A stretch of DNA of 64,000 nt, taken from positions 124,001 through 188,000 of the forward strand of contig NZ_SIRR01000031.1 in the NCBI RefSeq assembly GCF_011634895.1. Reading direction: 5' to 3'. The notes under the pieces were generated by a model that was given only the letters and a program-made list of their open reading frames with translations, was not told the DNA's origin and ran no database searches. Positions 53,817-62,273 of the stretch are shown one piece after another. The position numbers and the translations under genes are program-made. This DNA comes from Rheinheimera pleomorphica. GTDB taxonomy: Bacteria > Pseudomonadota > Gammaproteobacteria > Enterobacterales > Alteromonadaceae. How positions within the stretch are numbered: position 1 is the first letter of the stretch; every line of letters begins with the position of its first letter.

Positions 53817-54872
53817 CTATTGCGCTAAAAACGGATAATCAGTATAGCCCTCAGCACCACTGCTATAAAACAGCTCGGGGTTCGCCTGATTTAACGGCGC
53901 ATCCTGCTTAAAGCGCGCGACTAAATCCGGGTTAGCAATATAAGGCACACCAAAAGCCACCGCATCAGCAATACCCTTATCTAACGCCTGTTGGGCTGAC
54001 GCTTTATCAAATCGTTCATTACTGATATAAACACCAGCGAACTGGCGCTTTAATTGAGGGCCCAGGCTATCCTCGCCCTGGGCTTCACGGGCACAGATAA
54101 AAGCAATACCGCGTTTACCCAGCTGTGCGGCCACATAACCAAAGGTATCGGCACGCTGCGAGTCGCCCATGCTGTGGGCATCAGAGCGCGGTGCTAAGTG
54201 CATACCTACCCGGCCTGGCCCCCATACTCCTACTACCGCATCGGTAACTTCAAGCAGTAAACGGGCGCGGTTTTCAATGCTACCGCCATAGTTATCGGTA
54301 CGTTTGTTAGTGCTGTCTTGCAGGAACTGATCGAGCAAATAACCATTGGCACCATGAATTTCTACGCCGTCAAAACCGGCTAATTTGGCATTTTCCGCGC
54401 CCTTGCGGTACGCCTCTACTATGCCGGCAATTTCAGCAGTTTCCAGCGCCCGCGGCGTAACAAAGGCTTTTTTCGGCCGCATTAGGCTAACATGACCGTC
54501 AGCGGCAATAGCGCTGGGCGCTACCGGCAGCTCGCCGTTTAAGTAATGCGGGTCTGAAATACGGCCGACATGCCACAGCTGCAGCATGATTTTACCGCCG
54601 GCCTGATGCACGGCGTCAGTTATCTTGCGCCAGCCAGCCACTTGCTCGTCTGACCAAATGCCCGGTGTGTCAGGGTAACCCACGCCCATCGGGGTTACCG
54701 AAGTCGCCTCGGTTAAAATAAGGCCGGCACTGGCACGCTGTACATAGTATTCACGCATTAAATCATTCGGCACCCTGCCCGCACTGGCACGGCAACGGGT
54801 TAATGGCGCCATTATAATACGGTTGGCAAGCTGTAAATCACCAATTTGGATTGGGTCAAATAAGGTTGGCAT
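53817..54872 (-). CDS. nemA: Old Yellow Enzyme NADH:flavin oxidoreductase
   Basis: This 351-residue FMN-dependent ene-reductase of the Old Yellow Enzyme family reduces alpha,beta-unsaturated carbonyls, nitro compounds and maleimides. Typical landmarks are NRIIMAPLTRCRA, LQLWHVGRISDP, GFDGVEIHGANGYLLDQFLQ, and the N-terminal LFDPIQIGDLQL. The active-site His and Asn lie in EIHGANGY. I chose the ATG at 54872, with AGGA upstream; the frame is open nine codons further. It is transcribed alone. The exact substrate is unknown. Confidence 0.92.
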   Translation of the reverse strand: MPTLFDPIQIGDLQLANRIIMAPLTRCRASAGRVPNDLMREYYVQRASAGLILTEATSVTPMGVGYPDTPGIWSDEQVAGWRKITDAVHQAGGKIMLQLWHVGRISDPHYLNGELPVAPSAIAADGHVSLMRPKKAFVTPRALETAEIAGIVEAYRKGAENAKLAGFDGVEIHGANGYLLDQFLQDSTNKRTDNYGGSIENRARLLLEVTDAVVGVWGPGRVGMHLAPRSDAHSMGDSQRADTFGYVAAQLGKRGIAFICAREAQGEDSLGPQLKRQFAGVYISNERFDKASAQQALDKGIADAVAFGVPYIANPDLVARFKQDAPLNQANPELFYSSGAEGYTDYPFLAQ

Positions 54873-55050
54873 AATAATTCCTGTAATCAGTTTCATTTAG
54901 CTGCGGCATCTGGATAGATAGCTGAGTGCAACAGCATCCAACTCAATATTTGTACCATTCGGTATATATTCAAGGGCGCCGGCAAAAATAATTGCAGTTG
55001 GCGCGAAAAACTGGCCTGATAAGGCTAACATTTTCCGTCAGTGCCCGATA

Positions 55051-55764
55051 ATGCATTGCTATCAGATAGATAAAATAAGCAGTAATAACTGGCTTACGGC
55101 CAGCCAGGCTGAGCAGATCACGGCGTTAATTGCCGCGAGCTTTAACGGTGTCGACAGCCAGCAGTATTTCAGCCACTACTTTGCCAACCCGCAGCATTAC
55201 CTGCGCCGCGTGCGGCTGTTTTATCAGGATGAGCTGTTGCAGGGTTATTGCTTGCTGACATTTCGTAAAGCGGCCGACAACAGCATAGTGATGGGCGCCT
55301 CAGCGGCGTTCACGCCGGGTTATCGCGGCAACAACAGTACCTTTGGCTTTTCTTTTTTAGCCGCGGTTAGCACCTGGCTGCACCATCTCAACCATAAGGT
55401 GTATTACCTGGATACCATGCTAAGCCCGGCCATGTACCGGGCGATGGGCAAAAAAGTCGCCTTTATCTACCCCAACCCCGGCATGAGCCAAGCCGATATT
55501 GCCATGTACCACGCTCTGGTCCCCGATGCCGAACCCAGCACCTGGCACGGCCTTAACTGCCTAAAAACCGTCGGCCGCACCACCAATTACAGCAAAGACG
55601 ACATAGCAAGGTTAAAAGCCAGCAACAAAGCTGAAATTGCCTTTTACTGCCAGCTAACCCCCAACTTTGATAACGGCACAGCGCTTATGGTGTTAATACC
55701 GGTAAACCTGCAACAGCTGCTGTGTACCGGCATTAAGTGGTTAAAGGGCTTGGTTAAGCGCTAA
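55051..55764 (+). CDS. Unrecognised protein, possibly GNAT-like
   Basis: I do not recognise this 237-residue soluble protein by name. The central stretch (TPGYRGNNSTFGFSFL, about residues 90-105) resembles an acetyl-CoA-binding loop of the GNAT fold (Q/RxxGxG/A). The pattern SASFNGVDSQQYFSHYF-like helix at the start and later strands would be compatible, but the match is weak. It has several conserved-looking Tyr/His/Asn clusters (LDTMLSPAMYRAMGKKVAFIYPNPGM). It starts at ATG 55051, about 180 bases from the oxidoreductase start. No operon partners follow. Confidence 0.6.
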   Translation: MHCYQIDKISSNNWLTASQAEQITALIAASFNGVDSQQYFSHYFANPQHYLRRVRLFYQDELLQGYCLLTFRKAADNSIVMGASAAFTPGYRGNNSTFGFSFLAAVSTWLHHLNHKVYYLDTMLSPAMYRAMGKKVAFIYPNPGMSQADIAMYHALVPDAEPSTWHGLNCLKTVGRTTNYSKDDIARLKASNKAEIAFYCQLTPNFDNGTALMVLIPVNLQQLLCTGIKWLKGLVKR

Positions 55765-55944
55765 GGCATAACGCTGCTAACCCCTATTGGCCTAAATAAT
55801 TGGGGGCAAATCAAAATTAAACGCCGCGTTTATACTAAGTTTTTACGCAGCCTGCGCTCTTAGCAGACGCTTGACGCTATTTTCTTGTGACGTAAAAATA
55901 CTGTGATAAATTACGACATTGACTTCTAACCTGGCAACAGCCGC

Positions 55945-56280
55945 ATGAACCACAACACAGACTTAGCTGAGCTAGCAACGGCAGTACAACGCTGTATAGC
56001 GACCACAGACAACCCTTTTGCCTCTGAAAAGCCGGACACGCGCGAGCTGACTATACAGGCTATTGCACACTTAACCGGTCACTATCGTATTACCGATATT
56101 ATTGCTGCACTTACCGCAGAAAAAGAACGTTTAAGCCGCTTTACGCAGCGGTGCGGTGGTATGTTGGCGTACGAGCTTTCTCTGCCATATCGTGAAGCAC
56201 TGTATAACTGCGATGCCGCGTTAGCATTTTTGCAAAGTACAGCTGTCCAGCAAAACTCCGCCGATAACGCTGACGCTTAA
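55945..56280 (+). CDS. Small hypothetical protein (helical)
   Basis: This 111-residue soluble, mostly helical protein has no recognised domain. Notable stretch: HYRITDIIAALTAEKERLSRFTQ (positions about 49-71), then GGMLAYELSLPYREALYNCDAALAFLQ. The pattern repeats that of the opposite-strand gene at 56896 (R-x2-D/Q-x-I-x-A-x-L...L...Y...C...L), so the two may be distant relatives. It lies 22 bases before the next small gene. No signal peptide or membrane segment. Function unknown; the coding character looks normal for the window. Confidence 0.65.
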   Translation: MNHNTDLAELATAVQRCIATTDNPFASEKPDTRELTIQAIAHLTGHYRITDIIAALTAEKERLSRFTQRCGGMLAYELSLPYREALYNCDAALAFLQSTAVQQNSADNADA

Positions 56281-56302
56281 ATTACCGACACAGGGATAGC
56301 AG

Positions 56303-56644
56303 ATGCCAGATTTGTCACCCAACAAGAAGCATAGTTTAACCTTTATGGCTAACGGCGAAGTTGGTATGGGTGGGCCTATGATAGGAGCCGTTAGCGTAAA
56401 CGGTCATCTGCTGGGTCACAACTTTATGGGCTGCTGGCTATGGAATGAAAACTCTGACTCGGTGCTGTTACTGGAATTTGTCAGCCGCGCACCAGACCGA
56501 ACACAGCTTGTCAGTTATAACGCTGCTACCCATGCACTTAAACGCCACTCGCTGCAATTTGGTTACCACTTGCCAAATTTGCTGTTTGCCGACAACTTAC
56601 TAACCTTTACAGATACTAAGCAGATTATTGCGTTAGATTGTTGA
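56303..56644 (+). CDS. Small hypothetical protein (beta-rich)
   Basis: This 113-residue protein appears beta-rich: SLTFMANGEVGMGGPMIGAVSVNG, then CWLWNENSDSVLLLEFVS and THALKRHSLQFGYHL. It has no signal peptide and no recognised domain. The ATG at 56303 follows the previous small gene by 22 bases on the same strand, so cotranscription is likely. The pair of helical plus beta-rich small proteins next to unknown genes resembles an immunity-like or accessory pocket, but that is only inference. Confidence 0.6.
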   Translation: MPDLSPNKKHSLTFMANGEVGMGGPMIGAVSVNGHLLGHNFMGCWLWNENSDSVLLLEFVSRAPDRTQLVSYNAATHALKRHSLQFGYHLPNLLFADNLLTFTDTKQIIALDC

Positions 56645-56895
56645 GGCTGGCAGGCTGAACCGCCAACTTGTGGTACTGGCGGCAATAACATTATTGGCCG
56701 CCCTTTTCAGCGCCGTCAGGTCCATTCACGACTTGCCTGCAGAATTAGCCCATAGCGTGATTTTTTGCAGCTCAACATCATTCGCTTTAATGTCAGACCA
56801 ATTAGTCAGTTTAGGCTGTCCACCGTTTCAACAGGGCTTGCTGAATAGAAGGCGTTTGCCAAACATAATAAATGTATGCCAGATAATCCTCGTCT

Positions 56896-57207
56896 TTATT
56901 CATCTCTGGCTCTCAATTGCTTTTCGCGGATCAGACTTAAGCATTGTTGCAGGTAGTAAAGCTGCATGCCTATAGCCATATGGTACTCGCCTGCCATACC
57001 GGAATTGCCAGCGCCTTGCCGTGCTTTGGCTTCCTCTATTTGTAACTTAGGCATCAGGCTATCTATCGCCGAAATAACCTGATCACAGCGGTAAGTCGTG
57101 AGTAGGTCGTCAAATGCGCTGGTAATTCGATCAGGCAATCCTTCAAATTGCCACAATGAAATACTGATAATGTCTTTGATTTTCTGTTCCAGTGACTTCT
57201 GATCCAT
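56896..57207 (-). CDS. Small hypothetical protein (helical)
   Basis: This 103-residue protein is on the minus strand, opposite the pair above. It is predicted helical: LEQKIKDIISISLWQFEG, then TTYRCDQVISAIDSLMPKLQIEEAKARQG and YHMAIGMQLYYLQQCLSLIREK. Its middle and end line up loosely with the protein at 55945. No signal peptide or membrane segment. It is the only supported gene in the 56645-57388 stretch. Confidence 0.55.
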   Translation of the reverse strand: MDQKSLEQKIKDIISISLWQFEGLPDRITSAFDDLLTTYRCDQVISAIDSLMPKLQIEEAKARQGAGNSGMAGEYHMAIGMQLYYLQQCLSLIREKQLRARDE

Positions 57208-57388
57208 GTTTGTGTTTCTGCTCTTGTGTTAACTAAAGGAATGTTTGTCTATAACTGGAACTATCTTAGCTTTTTCAAACCGACCACCAAGCAGCACCAC
57301 TGCCTTGTTGCTACCATTTTTCCGGGTACTATTGTTTAGGATCCCGTTGTAGCACGCGCTGTAAGCTTGATTCGCTCCGATACAGGCT

Positions 57389-57850
57389 TTAACGCTTTTC
57401 CATCAAAAAATTGGTTAGCACCACGCCGCGTACTTCCTTTTGCTGTTGCCTGACGACGTCAAAACCAAAATGCTGGAAAAATGGCTTAGCAGTAAGGCTG
57501 ACATTAGCGTAAAAGCGCTTTACACCATAACGCTTGCCGGTTTTTAAAATATGCTGCATTAGGGCTTTGCCTACGCCCTTGCCCTGATAGGCATGGTGGC
57601 AAAAGAAAAAGTCGATATAGCCATCACTCTGTACGTCAGCAAAACCGACGATAGTGTCATTATCCAGCGCGACGAAGGGCTCACTTTCAAGCATGCGCAT
57701 GGCCCAGGCGTTTTCATCGTATTGCGCCGGCGCCCAGGCATGGCGCTGCGCTTCATTGTAATCGCGCTGGTTAACATTGTGCACCGTGTTATAAAACAGC
57801 TCACGCAGCAGCGGCTCTTCACCAAATTGATAAGGACGAATGTGGTACAT
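57389..57850 (-). CDS. GNAT-family N-acetyltransferase
   Basis: This 153-residue acetyltransferase of the GNAT family shows the acetyl-CoA-binding motif A in FFCHHAYQGKGVGKALMQHILKTGK (QGKGVGKAL, about 92-100). The strand before it (FVALDNDTIVGFADVQSDG) and the C-terminal KPFFQHFGFDVVRQQ are typical. It resembles the YafP-like subgroup that acts on small amines or antibiotic-like molecules. The substrate cannot be deduced. It is transcribed alone, toward the hypothetical pocket. Confidence 0.9.
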   Translation of the reverse strand: MYHIRPYQFGEEPLLRELFYNTVHNVNQRDYNEAQRHAWAPAQYDENAWAMRMLESEPFVALDNDTIVGFADVQSDGYIDFFFCHHAYQGKGVGKALMQHILKTGKRYGVKRFYANVSLTAKPFFQHFGFDVVRQQQKEVRGVVLTNFLMEKR

Positions 57851-58003
57851 AATGTAGCCTCAGCTAAGAAATCGTCGCAGCATAACAGACTTGTCTTTAT
57901 AAAATCTTTATATCAGCCCTACTAATCTTTAGAAAAGATTAACAGCAGTATTTGTCCGCCAACGTTAGGCTATGCGATATCAGAAGGCTGACTGCTGTAT
58001 CTC

Positions 58004-59488
58004 ATGTCTACTTATTCTTATTCATTTGCCGATAGCCAGGCCAGAACCAAGCACTTTTTCTACCGCGTTATTGGCTACCTGTTGCTAAGCCTGAGCGGAG
58101 CGCAGCTGCTGACTACAGCGGTTAGTTTTGGCCTGGCAGATAGATCGTTCTGGAATTTTCTGCTGTCAGCGCTCATCACGGCCAGCTGCGGTGGCGTGCT
58201 GATCATGCGCTCTGGTGGCGTCGTGCAGCTTAAAAAACGCTTTCTATTTTTACTTACCACCTTATGCTGGCTCAGTATCTGCGTATTTTCCGCCTTACCG
58301 CTTTATTTAAGCGTGCCAGACCTTAGCATTACCGATGCCTGGTTTGAAACCGTGTCAGCCATTACCACCACCGGCTCTACCGTATTAAGTGGCCTGGATA
58401 CTATGCCCAAAGGCGTACTGTTCTGGCGCGCACTGCTGCAATGGATTGGTGGTATCGGTATTATCGTCATGGCGATTGCTATTTTACCGGCGCTAAAAAT
58501 TGGCGGTATGAAGCTGTTTAAAACTGAAAGCTCAGATATTTCCGAAAAAATCCTGCCACGCAGCAGCAGTTTATCGACCTATATTTTACTGGTGTATCTG
58601 GCCATAAGCACCGCAGCGGCGTTAAGTTACGCCATCGGCGGCATGTCGTGGTTTGATGCCATTACCCATGCCATGACATCGGCGGCTACCGGCGGTTTTG
58701 CCAACTACGATGCTTCTTTTGGCCATTTTAATGACAAACCCTGGCTGCTGTGGCTGGCAAGCCTGTGGATGATGCTGGCAGCGCTGCCTTTTGTGCTGTT
58801 TGTTGGTATGGCCAAAGGCGATAAATGGGCCCTGCTACGCGACCCTCAGGTAAAGGCGTTTCTGACCATAGTTGCGGCTGTTACGCTACTGTTGACCCTG
58901 TATCAGATGTGGCACCACGACAGAGCGGTACTAGATGGCCTGACCCACAGCTTATTTAATGTGGTGTCGGTTATTACGACTTGTGGTTATGCCTCTGAAG
59001 ATTACTCAGTCTGGGGCGCCATGGCGGTGGTGCTGTTTTTTTACTTAACCTTTAGCGGCGGCTGTTCTGGCTCGACATCGGGCGGCTTAAAAATTTTCCG
59101 CACCCAGCTGGCCGGGTATTTACTGCTAAAACAGTTAAATTTGCTTATTCACCCCAATGCTATCTGGACACAAAAATACGGCAGTAAGAAAGTCGATGAT
59201 AGCCTGCTCGGAGCAGTATTGGCGTTTGCCTTTATCTATTTTGCCACTATAGCGGTACTGGCACTGGTGTTATCGATGTTTGAACTGGACATAGTCACTG
59301 CCGTTACCGGTGCAGCGACGGCAGTGAGTAATGTTGGCCCGGGCCTGGGTGATATTATCGGCCCGGCGGGTAACTTTGCCAGCTTGCCGGATGGCGCAAA
59401 ATGGAGTTTAACCCTGGGTATGCTGTTGGGACGACTGGAAATTTTAACTATGTTATTGTTATTTACCCCTATGTACTGGCGCTACTGA
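58004..59488 (+). CDS. trkH: Trk-type potassium uptake protein TrkH
   Basis: TrkH is the membrane subunit of a potassium uptake system. The 494-residue protein has the four M1-P-M2 repeats with selectivity filter glycines at AITTTGSTVL (about residue 122), SAATGGFANY, VITTCGYASE and SNVGPGLG. It normally works with a TrkA NAD-binding ring, not encoded in this window. Ten bases downstream lies a KdpD-like kinase gene, so the three genes from 58004 to 61238 probably form one operon. Confidence 0.95.
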   Translation: MSTYSYSFADSQARTKHFFYRVIGYLLLSLSGAQLLTTAVSFGLADRSFWNFLLSALITASCGGVLIMRSGGVVQLKKRFLFLLTTLCWLSICVFSALPLYLSVPDLSITDAWFETVSAITTTGSTVLSGLDTMPKGVLFWRALLQWIGGIGIIVMAIAILPALKIGGMKLFKTESSDISEKILPRSSSLSTYILLVYLAISTAAALSYAIGGMSWFDAITHAMTSAATGGFANYDASFGHFNDKPWLLWLASLWMMLAALPFVLFVGMAKGDKWALLRDPQVKAFLTIVAAVTLLLTLYQMWHHDRAVLDGLTHSLFNVVSVITTCGYASEDYSVWGAMAVVLFFYLTFSGGCSGSTSGGLKIFRTQLAGYLLLKQLNLLIHPNAIWTQKYGSKKVDDSLLGAVLAFAFIYFATIAVLALVLSMFELDIVTAVTGAATAVSNVGPGLGDIIGPAGNFASLPDGAKWSLTLGMLLGRLEILTMLLLFTPMYWRY

Positions 59489-59497
59489 GCAAACCCG

Positions 59498-60568
59498 GTG
59501 AAGACATTACGCCACAACAAACGCTTTGCCCTCTGGCAGCTGTTGCTGCTGTCGGTTGTTGCGCCTGTGCTGCTGGCGCTGCTGTTACTACCGGCCCGTG
59601 CCATTGCCACCACAACCGATGTTGCGATGTTGCAGCTGTTATGGGTTACGCTGGTGGCACAATATGCCGGCCAGCGCTGGGCCATCATTAGCACCTTTAG
59701 CAGTGTGCTATTACTCAATTTATTGTTTGTTGAGCCCTACTACACCCTGTTTGTGCACCAGGGCGACTATGTCATTACCTTTGTTGTTATGCTGTTGCTG
59801 GGTATTTTTATTGCCCGTTTGTCCGGCCGCTTGCGTTTACAGCTGGCGCGGGCGAAAAAATATATGCGCCAGCGCCAGTTATTAAATAACAAAACCCGCC
59901 AGGCAAAGCTTCAGGCTGAACTGGAGCACAGCCGCGCTATGATGCTGCGCTCGTTATCACATGACTTACGCACTCCGCTGGCCACCATTATGGGCGCCTC
60001 CAGTATGCTGGCCGACGACGAATTAAGCTTAAGCGAGGCGCAGATCCGCGAGCAAGCCACTAACATTTACCAGCAAAGCAGTTTATTAAGCCAGCATTTT
60101 GATAAAGTGATGGAGTTAAGCCGGGTGCAACAGATGCAAAGCTCAATGAAAATTGAGCCGGTAGCCGTGTCTGATATTATTTCCGCTGCCATTGCAAGGC
60201 GTGCGCCGGTGTTGGCTGAGCAGAGCTTCGCCATTGAGCTGGCTGATGCAGACTGTGCTGCTGATGCAACCTTGCTGGAAATTGCGCTGGCCAATATGCT
60301 GGAAAACGCCGTGAAACATGGCCAGCAACCGGTGCGTATTGCATTTAGCAACTGCAATGGCCAATGTAGTTTAAGCGTCAGCAATGCCACAACGGCTAAG
60401 GCCACCGCACAGCGCGACAGCGGTACCGGACTGGGTACTGCGATATGTCAGGCGGTGATGCATTTACACGCAGGCCAGTTTACTACCGAGATCAATGCTG
60501 CATCAGAGCACTTTATCGCCCGCTTAAGCTGGCCGCACACCACTACTGCAGGAGCAAAACGTGGCTGA
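59498..60568 (+). CDS. Shortened KdpD-like sensor histidine kinase
   Basis: This 356-residue kinase keeps only the C-terminal part of a KdpD: a DUF4118-type bundle of about four transmembrane helices (residues 10-105), a dimerisation/phosphotransfer domain with the active His155 in SHDLRTPLATIMG, and an ATPase domain with the N-box LANMLENAVKHG and G-box GTGLGTAICQA. The large cytoplasmic KdpD and Usp domains of classical KdpD (~900 residues) are missing. The start is GTG at 59498 with no strong ribosome site. Its 3' end overlaps the regulator gene by eight bases. A potassium-related sensor role is inferred from family and the adjacent trkH. Confidence 0.9.
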   Translation: MKTLRHNKRFALWQLLLLSVVAPVLLALLLLPARAIATTTDVAMLQLLWVTLVAQYAGQRWAIISTFSSVLLLNLLFVEPYYTLFVHQGDYVITFVVMLLLGIFIARLSGRLRLQLARAKKYMRQRQLLNNKTRQAKLQAELEHSRAMMLRSLSHDLRTPLATIMGASSMLADDELSLSEAQIREQATNIYQQSSLLSQHFDKVMELSRVQQMQSSMKIEPVAVSDIISAAIARRAPVLAEQSFAIELADADCAADATLLEIALANMLENAVKHGQQPVRIAFSNCNGQCSLSVSNATTAKATAQRDSGTGLGTAICQAVMHLHAGQFTTEINAASEHFIARLSWPHTTTAGAKRG

Positions 60569-61238
60569 AACCATACTGGTGCTGGAAGATGATCCGGCCA
60601 TGCAGAGCTTCTTAACGACACTGCTAAAAAGTAAACAATACAACACCCACAGTTTCGCGCATGGCATCAGTGCGCTGCAGTATTTAACCGAACAAGCGGC
60701 CGATTTAATCTTGCTTGATTTGAGCCTGGCCGATATGGACGGCCAGCACTGGCTGCAGCAGCTGCGCGGCTGGTGTGATACGCCGGTTATTGTGATCTCT
60801 GCCCGCCAGACTGAGCAGGATAAAGTGCAGGCGCTGGATCACGGCGCCAATGATTATGTCACCAAGCCGTTTAGTGCAGCAGAGCTGTTAGCTCGCATCC
60901 GGGCAAACTTACGCCAGACTAACGTACAACAGCAGGTATTCTGTTTTGGCACAGTGCGGTTAGATCCGGTACAACGCAAAGTCAGTCGCGACGGTGCTGA
61001 CGTACATCTAACCAAAACCGAATATGATATTTTACTGCTGCTACTGCGCCACGCCGATAAGGTACTGACGCACAACCAGATTTTAAGCCAGGTGTGGGGC
61101 GATGCTTATACCGGGCGGCCGGAATATGTCCGCGTACATATGGCGCAGCTGCGGCAAAAGCTGGAACACAGCCCCGCCGCACCGGTTTATCTGAAAACCG
61201 AACCCGGTGTCGGTTACCGCTTAAAGCTGCAGCCATAA
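60561..61238 (+). CDS. KdpE-like response regulator (OmpR family)
   Basis: This 225-residue response regulator has a receiver domain (acidic pair at EDD near residue 9-11, phosphoacceptor Asp53 in LLDLSLADMDG, Lys102 in VTKPF) and a C-terminal OmpR/PhoB winged helix (about 130-222, with RPEYVRVHMAQLRQKLE and GVGYRL). It is KdpE-like and pairs with the kinase just upstream. GTG start at 60561, AGGAG upstream, inside the kinase's last codons. In E. coli KdpE activates kdpFABC; here trkH is the nearest candidate target. Confidence 0.93.
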   Translation: MAETILVLEDDPAMQSFLTTLLKSKQYNTHSFAHGISALQYLTEQAADLILLDLSLADMDGQHWLQQLRGWCDTPVIVISARQTEQDKVQALDHGANDYVTKPFSAAELLARIRANLRQTNVQQQVFCFGTVRLDPVQRKVSRDGADVHLTKTEYDILLLLLRHADKVLTHNQILSQVWGDAYTGRPEYVRVHMAQLRQKLEHSPAAPVYLKTEPGVGYRLKLQP

Positions 61239-61262
61239 AAAAGCCCTGCTAAGCAGGGCTTT
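61237..61262 (-). terminator. Terminator between kdpE-like and fklB genes
   Basis: Hairpin AAAGCCCTGC-tta-GCAGGGCTTT between convergent genes. On the minus strand it is followed by six T, so it is a clear terminator for fklB. On the plus strand the T-run is shorter, but it probably also ends the trkH operon. Confidence 0.9.
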
Positions 61263-61282
61263 ATGCAAAAGCGCAACAGCCG

Positions 61283-61897
61283 TTACAGAATCGCTAACAG
61301 CTCTACATCAAAAATCAGTGCGCTAAATGGCGCTATAGCGTTACCAGCACCGCGCTCGCCGTAGGCCAGGTTGTGCGGGATGTATAAACGCAGTTTGCTG
61401 CCAGGCGACATCAGCTGCAGGGCTTCGGTCCAGCCGGCGATAACGCCTGATACCGGGAATTCTGCCGGCTCGCCGCGCTGATAAGAAGAGTCAAATACCG
61501 TACCGTCGATTAAGGTACCGTGATAATGCGTACGCACCGTTGAATTACGCGTTGGCTTGTCGCCTTCAGCGGCCACTAATACTTCGTACTGTAAACCTGA
61601 AGCCGTTACCGTGATTTCAGGGCGCTTGGCGTTTTCTGCCAGGAAGGCTTCACCGGCACCGGCTAATAATTCGGCTTTTTCGGCCTGTTCTGCCTGCATA
61701 CGCTCACTGATCACAGTAAAGGCTGCGCGAATTTGCTCGTCCGTTACTTCTGGCGCCTGCTCAGTAAAAGCAGCAATAACACCGGCGGCTACCGCATCAA
61801 TATCTAAACCGTCAAACGGGTTGTCGGCCAGTTGCTGGCCCATTTGTAAACCAATACCATAGCTGGCGTGTTGTTCAAGCGTTGTATATTTTGACAT
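61283..61897 (-). CDS. fklB: FKBP-type peptidyl-prolyl isomerase (FklB-like)
   Basis: A 204-residue peptidyl-prolyl cis-trans isomerase of the FKBP22/FklB type. The N-terminal helical dimerisation domain (about 1-90) starts SKYTTLEQHASYGIG, and the C-terminal FKBP domain (about 105-204) contains VRTHYHGTLIDGTVFDSSY, FPVSGVIAGWTEALQLM and IPHNLAYGERGAG. It has no signal peptide, so it is cytoplasmic. I prefer the ATG at 61897 over a GTG at 61906. It accelerates folding at proline bonds. Confidence 0.95.
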   Translation of the reverse strand: MSKYTTLEQHASYGIGLQMGQQLADNPFDGLDIDAVAAGVIAAFTEQAPEVTDEQIRAAFTVISERMQAEQAEKAELLAGAGEAFLAENAKRPEITVTASGLQYEVLVAAEGDKPTRNSTVRTHYHGTLIDGTVFDSSYQRGEPAEFPVSGVIAGWTEALQLMSPGSKLRLYIPHNLAYGERGAGNAIAPFSALIFDVELLAIL

Positions 61898-61984
61898 GAG
61901 TTCCACTTATGCTGGAAAAGCCTGACGGCTTTGGGTTAAAAGTGCGCTTATACTAGCGCATAAGCGTGCGAATGTCTTGCCGGC

Positions 61985-62272
61985 TCAAGCTGTCAATTGC
62001 TGCAGGCGCTGCCAGATGGCATCGACATGTTGCTGGTCTTGCTGGCTAAGCTCGCCGTTGGCAATAGCCTGGTGCAGGGTATCATTAACCTGTTGCACCA
62101 CGTCAGCAGCAGAAAACGGCTGTGCCGCCACCTCTAAGGTGCCTACGGCTAAATCAAAGTGGCCGCGCAGATAACCCGAAGCAAACAGCTCATCATCGCT
62201 GGCTACCGGCACTAAGGCATCAAATAAATTGGCGGCCGCCTCAATAAACGGCTCTGCTGATACTGCTGTCAT
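61985..62272 (-). CDS. yfcL: YfcL-family protein
   Basis: A 95-residue protein matching the conserved gammaproteobacterial YfcL family: the core SDDELFASGYLRGHFDLAVG is nearly identical to E. coli YfcL, followed by an acidic helix and a C-terminal NGELSQQDQQHVDAIWQRL. Function is unknown. Its ATG at 62272 overlaps the upstream stop (TAATATG); another ATG at 62284 would add four residues. It is cotranscribed with the ATP-NAD-kinase-like gene. Confidence 0.9.
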   Translation of the reverse strand: MTAVSAEPFIEAAANLFDALVPVASDDELFASGYLRGHFDLAVGTLEVAAQPFSAADVVQQVNDTLHQAIANGELSQQDQQHVDAIWQRLQQLTA

Positions 62273-62273
62273 A

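Noticed and set aside
56670-56975. 101-residue open frame on the plus strand
   Set aside because: It overlaps the better supported opposite-strand gene at 56896, has no clear ribosome site and no family resemblance; it may be a decayed or chance frame.
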